Source: Enorma massiliensis phI (GTDB lineage: Bacteria > Actinomycetota > Coriobacteriia > Coriobacteriales > Coriobacteriaceae). From it: a stretch of DNA of 64,000 nucleotides. The stretch's first letter is position 1, and every line of letters begins with the position of its first letter. Under the pieces are notes generated by a model. The model was not told the origin of the DNA, did no database searches, and worked only from the letters and a program-made list of their open reading frames with translations. The position numbers and the translations under genes were made by a program. The stretch spans positions 632,986 through 696,985 of the forward strand of contig NZ_HE978574.1 of assembly GCF_000311845.1 (NCBI RefSeq), read 5' to 3'. Below are positions 24,931-33,753 of the stretch, one piece after another.

Positions 24931-25482
24931 ATGGGGGAGTACCAGCACATCACGCATGGATTCGATCCGATCTTCGATGAGCGCTCGCGCGTGCTGGTGC
25001 TGGGCTCGTTTCCCTCGGTGCTTTCGCGCGAGAACGCGTTCTATTACGGTAACCCGCAAAACCGTTTCTGGCGCGTGATCGCGGCTTGCGTGGGCGCACC
25101 CGTTCCACCGAACGAGGGTGATGCCCTCCCGGGCGGCATCCCCGCTTCGCTCGCCGCTTCCATCGAGGCAAAGCGCGAGTTGCTGCTTGGGCACGGCATC
25201 GCGCTCTGGGATGTCATCGAGAGCTGCGATATCAAGGGCTCTTCCGACGCAAGCATTAAAAATGTGGTGCCCGCGCGCATCGAGCGCATCGTGGGTTCGG
25301 CGCACATCGGGGCGGTGTTTTGCAACGGCGGCACGGCAGGGCGGTTATATCGTCGGTACCTGCAAGATCGGACCGGCATTCCGGCGGTGGTGCTGCCTTC
25401 GACCAGCCCGGCGAACGCGTCGTGGAGTCTCGAGCGCTTGGTGGAGCGGTGGTCCCAAGCGTTCGGCGAGCTTGCCCGCTGA
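24931..25482 (+). CDS. DNA-deoxyinosine glycosylase (UDG superfamily)
   Basis: The 183-residue protein belongs to the uracil-DNA-glycosylase superfamily, hypoxanthine-DNA glycosylase branch. It shows LGSFPSVLSREN, FYYGNPQNRFW (motif 1 region with the conserved Asn) and LPSTSPANA (motif 2). It would remove deaminated bases such as hypoxanthine from DNA. The length is usual. It lies between the cysteine hydrolase (divergent) and the flavodoxin-like gene (convergent). Confidence 0.88.
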   Translation: MGEYQHITHGFDPIFDERSRVLVLGSFPSVLSRENAFYYGNPQNRFWRVIAACVGAPVPPNEGDALPGGIPASLAASIEAKRELLLGHGIALWDVIESCDIKGSSDASIKNVVPARIERIVGSAHIGAVFCNGGTAGRLYRRYLQDRTGIPAVVLPSTSPANASWSLERLVERWSQAFGELAR

Positions 25483-25572
25483 CGAATCGGCGGCTAACCG
25501 TTGCCCGCCGACGAGGGTATTTACCATTGCCTGCCGGTCGACTGGCAATTCGCCGGTGCCCGCCGACGAGGG

Positions 25573-26400
25573 CTATTCGCCAAGCCTTCGACATTTGGAT
25601 ACCACGGAGCGCCACAACGTGTGAGGTGAGGCAACGATGACGCTCGGGGCTCGGTGCCTGGCATCGAGGTTTTCAGTGCCGGCGCCCAAGATGCCTTCCA
25701 CCTCGTCAAGCGAGCGGCCGAGCCTCACGGCGGCGACCAGGCAATCGACGGCCTCGGAAACATCTCGGCGCCACGCACCGAGTCGCGGCGTTCTCATCAG
25801 GCGGGGGAACAGCGCTCCGTCGGTTACGATGACGCCGCCGATCCAGGGGTGCCCCGCGCTTTGGCAGGCAGATGCCGCGCGCGCGACAACTTCGCGCGCG
25901 TCTGAGCCGTCGTGCGCGTTCCCCGCGGCGAGCATGCCGATGGGAGTGCCGGGGCGGATCGCGTCGTTCGCCGCCGCGCTGCCGTCTTGCAGTGCCGCGC
26001 ATAACGTTGCTGCGGCATCCGGTGCCCCTGTTGTGCAGCACGCGGCGCAAATCACAACGTCGCAGCCTGTGAGGCCCCCCGCTTCCAAGGTCGCTGGCAA
26101 GTGGTAGCCTACTTCAAGGCGAGCTCGAACAAACCGTGGCGCAACCGCTGCTGTTCCATTCTGCCGTGCCGATATACGCGTGTACGCAGCGAGCGCATCT
26201 GCGAAGTCGTCGAGCAATAACGCGGCAGGGCTTGGGTTAGGGTTTGGACCTTCGCCGGGGTGCTGCGGCCCGCTGCCCTCACCAGCGTGCCGTGACCCGC
26301 AAACCTGGCCGGGGTGCCGAGACTCGCAGCCCTCGTCAAGCTCGATGAGCCCCACGCGCAGCCCTGCTGCCTCGCGTGCCCCTTTCGTCGCGGCCGTCAC
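25573..26400 (-). CDS. Flavodoxin-like or NAD(P)H:FMN oxidoreductase-like protein
   Basis: The 275-residue product is only tentatively placed. The C-terminal part (GMLAAGNAHDGSDAREVVAR, AGHPWIGGVIVTDGALFPRL) recalls flavodoxin-like NADPH-dependent FMN reductases, as does VVICAACCTTGAPDAA with its loop. Residues 24-60 are a low-complexity, repeat-derived insertion (variants of GEGSGPQHPGEG). The GTG start overlaps the stop codon of the upstream XRE gene by 4 bases (GTGA), so translation is coupled. No cofactor site is certain. Alternatively it could be a short, divergent dehydrogenase-like protein. Confidence 0.5.
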   Translation of the reverse strand: MTAATKGAREAAGLRVGLIELDEGCESRHPGQVCGSRHAGEGSGPQHPGEGPNPNPSPAALLLDDFADALAAYTRISARQNGTAAVAPRFVRARLEVGYHLPATLEAGGLTGCDVVICAACCTTGAPDAAATLCAALQDGSAAANDAIRPGTPIGMLAAGNAHDGSDAREVVARAASACQSAGHPWIGGVIVTDGALFPRLMRTPRLGAWRRDVSEAVDCLVAAVRLGRSLDEVEGILGAGTENLDARHRAPSVIVASPHTLWRSVVSKCRRLGE

Positions 26401-27122
26401 GATTCCCCCTCCGCCTGCTCGATGACGCAGACGCTTTCGGCGAGGTTGGTCGCTTGCGGCGCATTCTGCGCGTGCGTCTTGATCGATACCTGCACGTGCT
26501 GGCCTACCGCAGGCGCAAAGGGATCGGTCTCGGTCTCTTCGGGCACCTCGCCATCCTGTTCGATGGCGTGCGAGTACATGGTGTTGCTGTCAACGGAAAT
26601 AACCCAGTAACGGTAGTCATACCCGCGGCCGAGGTCTACGACGAAGTCGTCACTGGCCCGGTCGCTCGCCACCACGGTTCCCTCAATGACGTGCAGATCG
26701 GGTTTTGCGGTAACGCAGCAGACGATGAATGTGGCAGCTGCGATGCCGAGCAAGGCCAGGCAAGCGATCTTGAGCCATCGGCCGGATGGTTTTTGGTGCG
26801 CAGGGGGCGCGGAGTCGCTGCCTGGCACGTCGGCGTCGGCTGCCGTTCCGGCTTCGCTGCAAGCGGCCCGAGGCTCTACGTCGTACCCGGCGCGCCTGTC
26901 TTCCTCGCGGGCGTCGTTCCGAACGTCATCCATGAGCGTCGCCATGCCCACTCCGTAGAGCTCGGCCAGCGCGAACAGGTTTTCGGTGCTCGGCAGGGCG
27001 TCGCCGCATTCCCACTTGGAAACCGCCTGGCGGCTCACCGCAAGCTTACGCGCGAGTTCCTCTTGGCTCAAGCCGTTGGCGCGGCGGAGGTCGTGCAGGC
27101 GTTGGGCAAGTTGTCCGTTCAT
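26397..27122 (-). CDS. Membrane-anchored XRE-family regulator
   Basis: The 241-residue protein has an N-terminal XRE helix-turn-helix (LSQEELARKLAVSRQAVSKW, then ECGDALPSTENLFALAELYGV), a charged linker, one transmembrane helix (KIACLALLGIAAATFIVCCV) and a C-terminal extracytoplasmic domain of about 90 residues with a beta-rich pattern (IEGTVVASDRASDDFVVDLG, GYDYRYWVISVDSN). This layout fits a one-component transmembrane sensor-regulator. It is co-transcribed and translationally coupled with the flavodoxin-like gene. What the outer domain senses is unknown. Confidence 0.8.
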   Translation of the reverse strand: MNGQLAQRLHDLRRANGLSQEELARKLAVSRQAVSKWECGDALPSTENLFALAELYGVGMATLMDDVRNDAREEDRRAGYDVEPRAACSEAGTAADADVPGSDSAPPAHQKPSGRWLKIACLALLGIAAATFIVCCVTAKPDLHVIEGTVVASDRASDDFVVDLGRGYDYRYWVISVDSNTMYSHAIEQDGEVPEETETDPFAPAVGQHVQVSIKTHAQNAPQATNLAESVCVIEQAEGES

Positions 27123-27261
27123 GGGAGCCTCCCGGTCAAACGATGCGATCAGGCGATGCGGCGTGGATGTCGCTTACCACATAGTCTATGCGCCGCGCCC
27201 GTGCGCGCCACCATGTTCGCCTTGCAATTGTGCAACTTGCGGTTGCGGGGCGGCGAAACGT

Positions 27262-27421
27262 CTGGCGTTGCGGTGAAGCACCCTGCGCTGTGCTGAAAAC
27301 CCTGCGTCGCGACGAGACGCCTAGCGTTGCGCTGAAAAACCCAACGCCGCGACGAAGCGCCCGGCACCGCGCTGAAACACCCGGCACTGCGCTGAAACAC
27401 CCGGCACCGCGCTGAAACACC
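27262..27421. repeat. 20-bp tandem array, eight units
   Basis: Eight units with an exact 20-base period run from 27262 to 27421. The last three (27362, 27382, 27402) are CGGCACCGCGCTGAAACACC or one base different. Earlier units alternate between GCTGAAAA and GACGA types. The array lies in the 27123-27463 gap, upstream of the XRE gene and downstream of the ABC exporter, both on the minus strand. There are no spacers, so it is not a CRISPR array. Confidence 0.85.
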
Positions 27422-27463
27422 TTCTGCCGTGCTCAGCACCATCCCGCGCACTGCGATCGAGCC

Positions 27464-29254
27464 CTATTCGCTCCCCAGGAACGCGCCCGACTGGCGGCTC
27501 CACAGTTGTGCATATTCGCCGCCAGCGTGTACCAGGTCGGCATGGCGGCCGTCCTCCACGATTTCGCCGTCGCGAATCACCACGATGCGATCGAGCGCGG
27601 CCACGGTGGAGAGCCGGTGGGCGATCACGAGCGATGTGCGGCCGCGCATGAGGTTTTCGAGCGCATCCTGGATGAGCTTCTCGCTCTCGGAGTCAAGCGC
27701 GCTCGTTGCCTCGTCGAGTACGAGGATCGGCGCGTCCATGAGGATGGCGCGCGCGATGGCGATACGCTGGCGCTGCCCGCCCGAGAGCTTCACGCCGCGT
27801 TCGCCTACCTGCGTGTCGAGCCCGCGCGGCAGCTTCTCGATGAACTCGAGCGCGTTGGCCTCGCGCGCCGCCTGTATAATCTCCTCCTCCGAGGCATCGG
27901 GCCGGCCGTAGGCGATGTTCTCGCGCACGGTGCGGTGAAACAGGAGCGGCTCCTGCGGCACGTAGGCGATATGCTGGCGCAAGCTTACTTGGCTCACGTG
28001 GGCGATGTCCTGCCCGTCTATCCGTATGCTGCCACCCGAGAGGTCTGCCAGGCGAAGCAGCAACGTGGTAAGCGTGGTCTTACCGGAGCCGCTGCGACCC
28101 ACCAGACCCACACGCTGTCCCGCGGGGATGTGCAGGCTGAAACCGCGGAACACGGCGTCGTCGGCGCTGGCATCGGCATAATGGAAATCGATGTTGCTGA
28201 AATCGATGGCGCCTTCCGGTACGGCGAGCTCAGGCGCGCCGGGTTCATCTGCCACGAGACGCGGCTCGTCGAGCGCCACCGTGAGGTCGTGCGCCTCGCC
28301 GAACGAGCGGTTGATCTGCTGAAACATCTGGGAAAGCATGTTGAAGCGCCCCGTGAGCGAATTGGTATACGTGAACATCATGACGAGCGTGCCCGCGCTG
28401 ATGCCGAACCACGCATTGCCGCCGGCGATGAACACCGCGACAAGCCCCATCATGAGCACGATGAGCGAACTCGTGACCGCGCCGGTTTTCACCGTGCGAC
28501 GCATGCGCTGACTGTCGGCGGCCTTGACCTCTTGGTTGGCCTGCTCGAAGATGCTCTGCTCGTATGCCTCGCGTCCGGCTGTCTTCACCGCCAATATATT
28601 AGTGATGGAGTCCGAGAGCTCGCCGGAAAGGCGGTTCTGTGCAGCGGAGGCTGCTGCATTGATGGGGAGAATCTTGCGGTACAGCTTGAATACGATGGCC
28701 ACGTATGCGATGAGCACCACGAGGAGCACCACAACATAGGCGGGGGCAAGTGGCGCAAGCATGCATATGGTGAGCACCGCGGTCGCTGCGGTGGGTAGCG
28801 CCGAGTAGGTGAAATTGTCCATGAGCAGGCTGTATGCGGATATAAACTTCTGCGTGGAGCTTACCAGCGAGCCGCCGAAGCGGTTGGTATGAAAGGTCAT
28901 CGATTGGTTGGAGAGGGTGTCGAAGGCCAGGCGCCCCAGCTCGTAACCTGCGCGGATCTCAAGCTTGGCGCAGGCGTAGTCCTGCAGTTTGCTGCAAACC
29001 TGGCCGGCGATGTTCACGCCGATGAGCGCCAGGATGTATGGCCCGAAAGCGGTTAGGACCTCGTCCGGCCCCATGCCGCCTGCGCCTACCATGTCTACGA
29101 TTTGGCCCACGATGAGCGGGCTTGCAAAAGTGAGGAAGAACACGTAGCCAAGCGTCACGGCGACATCGAGGACGAACATGGGGAGCTGGATGCGCGTGAC
29201 GCCCCAAAAGTAGTGCAGCGTGCGGCGCGTGACGGAGGGGGTACGGCTGGACAC
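27464..29254 (-). CDS. ABC exporter, fused membrane and ATPase domains
   Basis: This 596-residue half-transporter has an N-terminal six-helix exporter domain (residues 15-310) and a C-terminal ATPase domain with Walker A GRSGSGKTT (K392), Q-loop YVPQEPLLF, signature LSGGQRQRIA, Walker B PILVLDEATSALDSE and switch His in IAHRLST. It should work as a homodimer, exporting a lipid, peptide or drug. GTG at 29254 follows GAAAGGAACGCC. No partner half-transporter is adjacent, which supports the homodimer reading. The substrate is unknown. Confidence 0.92.
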   Translation of the reverse strand: MSSRTPSVTRRTLHYFWGVTRIQLPMFVLDVAVTLGYVFFLTFASPLIVGQIVDMVGAGGMGPDEVLTAFGPYILALIGVNIAGQVCSKLQDYACAKLEIRAGYELGRLAFDTLSNQSMTFHTNRFGGSLVSSTQKFISAYSLLMDNFTYSALPTAATAVLTICMLAPLAPAYVVVLLVVLIAYVAIVFKLYRKILPINAAASAAQNRLSGELSDSITNILAVKTAGREAYEQSIFEQANQEVKAADSQRMRRTVKTGAVTSSLIVLMMGLVAVFIAGGNAWFGISAGTLVMMFTYTNSLTGRFNMLSQMFQQINRSFGEAHDLTVALDEPRLVADEPGAPELAVPEGAIDFSNIDFHYADASADDAVFRGFSLHIPAGQRVGLVGRSGSGKTTLTTLLLRLADLSGGSIRIDGQDIAHVSQVSLRQHIAYVPQEPLLFHRTVRENIAYGRPDASEEEIIQAAREANALEFIEKLPRGLDTQVGERGVKLSGGQRQRIAIARAILMDAPILVLDEATSALDSESEKLIQDALENLMRGRTSLVIAHRLSTVAALDRIVVIRDGEIVEDGRHADLVHAGGEYAQLWSRQSGAFLGSE

Positions 29255-29450
29255 GGCGTTCCTTTCAACGAGTTTTGCCCGGTATGGTACCGCAAGAGTA
29301 GAACGAGGTCATTGGGCGCGGTGCGCGGTCTGTAACGGTTTACTTGGCATTGTTTCCTCCGGTTGGAGGGGCATTCGGCATCGCTCGCGGACAGATATGT
29401 GCGGCTAGAATCGTCCGGCAAAGCCAAAATATTGTGTCGAAAGCAAAAAA

Positions 29451-29646
29451 TGGCTAAAAATGTCGATTTCTGGCGATGGAAGAAGAGAAGCTGGATGGGA
29501 CGGGCTCGCCCCATAGCGCAATTTGCGGGGCTGTGGGACGGTTATCAGGCAGGATACGCGTCTCCGATCCGTCAAGGGGGCTCCATGAAGGCCACGACAC
29601 CCCCTCGACGCACGCGCGGATTGCCATAAATCGACATTTTTAGCCA
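29451..29646. repeat. Inverted-repeat island, 27-base arms
   Basis: TGGCTAAAAATGTCGATTT (29451-29469) has an exact complement at 29628-29646, and pairing continues inward to 29477 and 29620 with 25 of 27 bases matched. The island lies in the divergent gap between the ABC exporter and the rplJ promoter. The rest of 29255-29757 has no gene. Confidence 0.8.
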
Positions 29647-29757
29647 AACTTGGCCTGCAGGCAAAGCAATTCGGCTTGCGCATCGTCTGAATGGAGCGTA
29701 GAAGGCCATCAACGAGGAAAATATGTGCACATTTCCTGCGCCACTGCCGCTTGTCGG

Positions 29758-29786
29758 TTGACGCGCGTTTGGCAACGCGGCATACT
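29758..29786 (+). promoter_or_regulatory. Sigma-70 type promoter of rplJL
   Basis: TTGACG (29758-29763) and CATACT (29781-29786) are separated by 17 bases, close to the vegetative consensus. The promoter is followed directly by the L10 leader. Confidence 0.75.
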
Positions 29787-29789
29787 AAC

Positions 29790-29960
29790 ACCCGGTTCAC
29801 GCACGGACCCGCTGCCAGAGACAGCCGGTGCCGCGGGGAGCACTTCGGTGCACACCCAAGGCTCAATGGGGAAACCCGCCAGCCGAGGTGGTCGAGCAGA
29901 TAGCTCAACTTTGCATGTCTTCTCGCCCCCGTCGCTCACGCAGCGCGGGGGTTTCTTTTT
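29790..29960 (+). ncRNA. Ribosomal protein L10 leader with terminator
   Basis: The segment GCTGCCAGAGACAGCCGGTG, followed by CAATGGGGAAACCCGCCAGC and CGAGGTGGTC, matches the L10-leader RNA layout, where L10(L12)4 binds a kink-turn. It ends in a GC-rich stem, CCCCCG (29926-29931) with CGGGGG (29946-29951), followed by TTTCTTTTT. Excess L10 is expected to favour the terminator and shut down rplJL. About 100 bases separate it from the rplJ start. Confidence 0.75.
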
Positions 29961-30058
29961 GAAACGCGGAAACCTGGTTTCTGCGCTTCATTTCCGAGGC
30001 ATCCCCGCCACAGTCTTCGGCGGCCCGTGCCCGGAAAAGCAACGAGGAGGTGTAACGA

Positions 30059-30580
30059 ATGCCACAGCAGTACAAGATCGACAAAGTCGCCGAGATCGAG
30101 GAGCGCGTGGAGGCCAGCGCTGGCCTGTACGTGATGTCCTACAACGGTCTCACCGTGAAGCAGGCTCAGGAGCTGCGCCACGCGCTTCGCGAGGCCGGTG
30201 CGGAGATGAAGGTTTACAAGAACAACCTCGTCCGCCTCGCCCTCAAGAACCAGGAGCAGCCCGAGATTGACGATATCCTCGCCGGCCCGCTGGCTTACAT
30301 CTTCTACAAGGAGGAGCCGGTGAGCTCTGCGAAGGTGCTCAAGGACTTCGCCCTGAAGGCCAAGGGTGTCATCGAGGTGAAGGGCGGTATCTCCGAGGGT
30401 AAGGCTATTACCGCGGAGGACGCCAAGGCCATGGCCGACCTGCCCACCAAGGATCAGCTCCTTGGCCAGATCGCCGGCCTCATCAACGGCTTCGCTCGCG
30501 ACATCGCGGTCTGCGTCAACGGCGTGTCGAGCGGTCTCGCCCGTACCGTCCAGCAGATCTCCGAGCAGAAGGCTGCCTAG
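30059..30580 (+). CDS. rplJ: Ribosomal protein L10
   Basis: L10 is the 173-residue base of the ribosomal stalk: the N-terminal domain binds 23S rRNA with L11 and the C-terminal helix carries L7/L12 dimers. Typical segments are SYNGLTVKQAQELR, VYKNNLVRLAL and DLPTKDQLLGQIAGLI. AACGAGGAGGTG precedes the ATG. Upstream is its own autoregulatory leader. The usual upstream genes rplK and rplA are not present here; the neighbour is an ABC exporter on the opposite strand. Confidence 0.97.
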   Translation: MPQQYKIDKVAEIEERVEASAGLYVMSYNGLTVKQAQELRHALREAGAEMKVYKNNLVRLALKNQEQPEIDDILAGPLAYIFYKEEPVSSAKVLKDFALKAKGVIEVKGGISEGKAITAEDAKAMADLPTKDQLLGQIAGLINGFARDIAVCVNGVSSGLARTVQQISEQKAA

Positions 30581-30684
30581 CAGCCGCGCGTGGCCTGGCC
30601 ACGCACCCCGGCGCGCTCGCGCGCCACGTGAAGTTTCAGCTCTGCGCCCAGCGTTGGGCGTGGTAACCGAAAGGATTGCTTACC

Positions 30685-31062
30685 ATGGCTAAGCTTACCA
30701 ACGAAGAGATCATCGAGGCTCTTAAGGAAATGACCCTGCTCGAGGCTTCCGAGCTCGTCAAGGCCATCGAGGAGACCTTCGGCGTCTCCGCCGCCGCCCC
30801 CGCCGCCGTTGTGGCCGGCCCCGCTGCCGCCGCTCCCGCCGAGGAGGAGAAGACCGAGTTTGACGTCGTGCTCGAGGGCTTCGGCGACAACAAGATCCAG
30901 GTCATCAAGGTCGTCCGCGAGCTCACCAGCCTTGGCCTCAAGGAGGCCAAGGAGGTCGTCGAGAACGCTCCGAAGGCCGTGCTCGAGGGTGTCAAGAAGG
31001 AGGACGCCGACGCTGCCAAGGAGAAGCTCGAGGCCGCCGGCGCTGCCGTCTCCCTCAAGTAA
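30685..31062 (+). CDS. rplL: Ribosomal protein L7/L12
   Basis: The 125-residue stalk protein recruits translational GTPases. It has the N-terminal dimerisation helices ([20 protein letters not shown]), an Ala/Pro hinge, and the conserved C-terminal domain ([20 protein letters not shown], then [14 protein letters not shown]). Length and sequence are standard. The ATG at 30685 was chosen over one three codons upstream because it matches the family N terminus. It is the second gene of the rplJL transcript, which then ends at a strong terminator. Confidence 0.97.
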   Translation: MAKLTNEEIIEALKEMTLLEASELVKAIEETFGVSAAAPAAVVAGPAAAAPAEEEKTEFDVVLEGFGDNKIQVIKVVRELTSLGLKEAKEVVENAPKAVLEGVKKEDADAAKEKLEAAGAAVSLK

Positions 31063-31127
31063 GTTTGGGCAGGCGAAGCGCCTGCTCGGACATGCCGCAT
31101 GATCGGCTGCAGCCCATGTGTTGCACT

Positions 31128-31163
31128 ACGGGGTTCGAGATTCGTCTCGGGCCCCGTTTTTTT
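31128..31163 (+). terminator. Terminator after rplJL
   Basis: ACGGGG (31128-31133) and CCCCGT (31152-31157) enclose an inner CGAG/CTCG pair, followed by a run of seven T residues. It separates rplJL from galU and rpoBC. Confidence 0.85.
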
Positions 31164-31259
31164 GCGCTCGCCTTCTTGTTTTTTAAGGCTGCGCTTCGTT
31201 TCGCAAAGCGAGGTCCTTGATCTTGCTATCTCTTGGGTGAGAAGCGGCAAAATCCAGGA

Positions 31260-31291
31260 CCCCAATCGCAGCGCGTAGCGGGCGATTGGGG
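31260..31291. other. Hairpin in the galU upstream region
   Basis: CCCCAATCGC (31260-31269) pairs with GCGATTGGGG (31282-31291), a perfect 10-bp stem without a T tract. It lies in the 31164-31493 gap, which otherwise shows no gene. Confidence 0.5.
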
Positions 31292-31493
31292 TGGCGCGGG
31301 CCTCGATAGCTCCCCAGGCATCCATTCACACGCGGAGGGCGACCGTTCGCGGTAGACATATGAGGGGGAGCCTTGGAATTTGCTTGAGATTTCCCGTGCA
31401 TTTCATGTGTCGCGTTACTATGCTGTGCGAAGTTATTTCACGCCGCATGCCGGCGATGTCGCCCGAACCGGGCACGTTGAAAGGAACGCATCT

Positions 31494-32399
31494 GTGAAGG
31501 CCATCATCCCCGCCGCGGGCCTGGGCACCCGCTTCCTGCCGTCGACCAAGTGCACGCCCAAGGAAATGCTTCCCGTGCTTGACAAGCCGGTTATCCAGTA
31601 CGTGGTAGAGGAGGCGCTCGAACCCGAGGAGGTTACGGACGCCATCATCGTGACGAGCCCCAACAAGCCGGAGCTCCTGAGCTACTTCCAGCCTGATACG
31701 GCCCTTGAACAGCTTCTGCGTTCTCGTGGAAAGACCGCTTATGCCGATGCCGTTGCCGAGGCGGGCGGCCTTCCCGTAGACTTCCGTTTCCAGTACAAGC
31801 CGAACGGCCTCGGCCATGCCATCCGCTCTGCGGCCGATGCCGTGGCGGGGGAGAGCTTCCTCGTGCTCCTCGGCGACTACGTGGTGCCGGCGCGCGACAT
31901 CTGCGACAAGATGCTCGAGGTCAGCCGCGCCCATGGTGGCGCGAGCGTTATCGCTGTTGCGGCTTGCGCTCCGGAGGAGGTCTCGCGCTATGGCGTGATC
32001 GCGGGCGAGCGCGCGGGATCGCTTGCCGGCGCGGAGGACGTTGCCGACTGCGAACCCGGTGCCGTGTGGCGCATCTCGGGCCTCGTTGAGAAGCCCGATC
32101 CCGCCGACGCCCCCTCGAACCTTTACATCGTTGGTCGCTACCTGCTCTCGCCCCTCGTGATGGACCTGCTTGCCGATCAGGCTCCCGGTGCGGGCGGAGA
32201 GGTCCAGCTCACCGATGCCATGGCGCGCTCGCTCGATCGCGAGACCATGTATGCCGTCGTCATCGACCCGCTCAGCGGCTACGATACGGGCACCCCGTCC
32301 GGCTGGATGGCGACGAACGCCCTCATGGCCGCTTCCGACCCGCGTTTCCGTGACGAGTTCTGGGATGCCATCGAGGTGCGTGGCGGCCTCACGCGGTAG
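31494..32399 (+). CDS. galU: UTP-glucose-1-phosphate uridylyltransferase
   Basis: GalU makes UDP-glucose from UTP and glucose-1-phosphate for cell-envelope glycans. The 301-residue protein carries the nucleotide-binding signature AAGLGTRFLPSTKCTPKEML, the VVEEAL helix, the VLLGDY metal region and GLVEKP. The start is GTG after GAAAGGAACGCATCT. It lies 15 bases before a glycosyltransferase gene that probably uses its product or a derived sugar. Its position between rplL and rpoB interrupts the order usual in bacteria. Confidence 0.94.
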   Translation: MKAIIPAAGLGTRFLPSTKCTPKEMLPVLDKPVIQYVVEEALEPEEVTDAIIVTSPNKPELLSYFQPDTALEQLLRSRGKTAYADAVAEAGGLPVDFRFQYKPNGLGHAIRSAADAVAGESFLVLLGDYVVPARDICDKMLEVSRAHGGASVIAVAACAPEEVSRYGVIAGERAGSLAGAEDVADCEPGAVWRISGLVEKPDPADAPSNLYIVGRYLLSPLVMDLLADQAPGAGGEVQLTDAMARSLDRETMYAVVIDPLSGYDTGTPSGWMATNALMAASDPRFRDEFWDAIEVRGGLTR

Positions 32400-32414
32400 G
32401 CCCTCGAGCAGCTC

Positions 32415-33440
32415 ATGCGGACAAAACCCACGCTGGCCATCGTAGTCCCCTGTTTCAACGAAGAGGAAGTGCTTCCGTACACGCTTCCTCGGTTCCTCGC
32501 AAAGCTTGGCGAGCTCATACGTAACAATCAGGTGGCTGAAGATAGCTTCCTCATGCTCGCTGACGATGGATCGTCGGATTCGACATGGGACATAATCTGT
32601 ACACTCGCTCGGCATAACTCCCGCGTGCGCGGCATTCGCCAGAGCAGGAATCGCGGCCATCAGAACACCGTGCTCGCCGGCCTCATGGAGGTGAAGGATT
32701 GCTGTGACGCTTCCATCTCCATTGATTGCGATGGGCAAGACGATGTCGATGCGATGGATGAGATGATTTCGCGCTACCGAGAGGGCTTCGATGTCGTGTA
32801 TGGCGTGCGTGGTAATCGCAGAACAGATGCTTGGTTCAAACGCACGACCGCTCGGGCATTCTATCGACTGCTTGGATGGCTCGGTGCCGAGGTGGTGTAC
32901 GATCACGCGGACTATCGCTTACTTTCGGCTCCGGTTATGAAGGAGCTATCGGGGTTTCGCGAGGTGAACATCTATCTACGGGGCATGGTCCCCCTCGTGG
33001 GATTCAAAAGCTGCGAGGTTGTTTACGAGCGTTCGAAGCGCATCGCTGGAAGGTCTCGCTATTCCTTAATGAGCATGATCGGACTCGCGCTCGATGGCGT
33101 CACCAGTCTTACCATCAAGCCGATTCGCCTGGTCATGGCTTTGGGGGTTGTTATCTCTGTCGCAAGTTTCTTCGGCATCGTGTGGGCGGTGGCGAATGTT
33201 GTGATGGGGTGGGCTGTATCCGGTTGGGCGAGTACGATCAGTGTGATATGCCTTTTGGGCGGCGTCCAGCTCATATGCCTCGGTGTCATCGGGGAATATG
33301 TAGGCAAGACCTATCTCGAGACCAAGGCACGCCCGCGTTACATCATCTCCGAGCGCACGAGCTTCGAAGGTGATGGCAGTTCTCGGCCTGCTCAAGTTGC
33401 GCCGACGGATGCAGAGGAATCAGAACGCGGCGACGTGTGA
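32415..33440 (+). CDS. GT2 glycosyltransferase, GtrB/polyprenyl-phosphate type
   Basis: The 341-residue protein has a GT2 catalytic domain (AIVVPCFNEEEVLPYT, DDGSSDSTW, SIDCDGQDD as the metal-binding DxD region, RLLSAPVMKELSGF) followed by two transmembrane helices near residues 235 and 270. This is the layout of bactoprenol glucosyl transferase GtrB and DPM1-like enzymes that move a sugar from a nucleotide to polyprenyl phosphate. There is no strong ribosome-binding site, and it probably depends on coupling to galU. A very short membrane-like frame follows where a third gtr gene might be expected. Confidence 0.88.
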   Translation: MRTKPTLAIVVPCFNEEEVLPYTLPRFLAKLGELIRNNQVAEDSFLMLADDGSSDSTWDIICTLARHNSRVRGIRQSRNRGHQNTVLAGLMEVKDCCDASISIDCDGQDDVDAMDEMISRYREGFDVVYGVRGNRRTDAWFKRTTARAFYRLLGWLGAEVVYDHADYRLLSAPVMKELSGFREVNIYLRGMVPLVGFKSCEVVYERSKRIAGRSRYSLMSMIGLALDGVTSLTIKPIRLVMALGVVISVASFFGIVWAVANVVMGWAVSGWASTISVICLLGGVQLICLGVIGEYVGKTYLETKARPRYIISERTSFEGDGSSRPAQVAPTDAEESERGDV

Positions 33441-33453
33441 GGGGGGGCAACGC

Positions 33454-33552
33454 GTGACAGACGGGACGGGAATGAGTTGTCAACGATGGTATCGCGTGGC
33501 GTGCGCCGTGTTGCTTCTTATGCTATGGGCCGTGCCGGTGTTTCGCACGTAG
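33454..33552 (+). pseudogene. Possible 32-residue remnant of a membrane glycosyltransferase
   Basis: A short frame with GTG start after GAGGGGGGGCAACGC encodes 32 residues with one hydrophobic helix (RVACAVLLLMLWAVPVF) and then stops. It sits 13 bases after the GtrB-like gene, where gtr clusters often have a large membrane protein. It may be the surviving 5' end of such a gene, a genuine microprotein, or chance. The rest of 33553-33939 holds the rpoB leader. Confidence 0.3.
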
Positions 33553-33753
33553 CCTCGGATTCTGGAGTCCGCGTGCTCTTCTGGCTGCACCGGACGTAAG
33601 ATTTCGCATGCCGCTGGGCGGTGTCCCGTTCGCGTTGGGCACATCGTCTCACACAAAACTCATGAACAAATGTTCGATACGCCAGCAACAACCTGCGGAT
33701 TTAATCGTAAAGAATTTTGCTACCCCAAAACAGTGCCTGCGTCAAGGAAAATC

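Noticed and set aside
26400..27122. Coding frames on the plus strand opposite the XRE and flavodoxin-like genes
   Set aside because: They overlap a clear helix-turn-helix gene on the other strand and show no domain features.
27262..27421. CRISPR-like array
   Set aside because: The repeats are contiguous with no spacers, and no cas gene is nearby.
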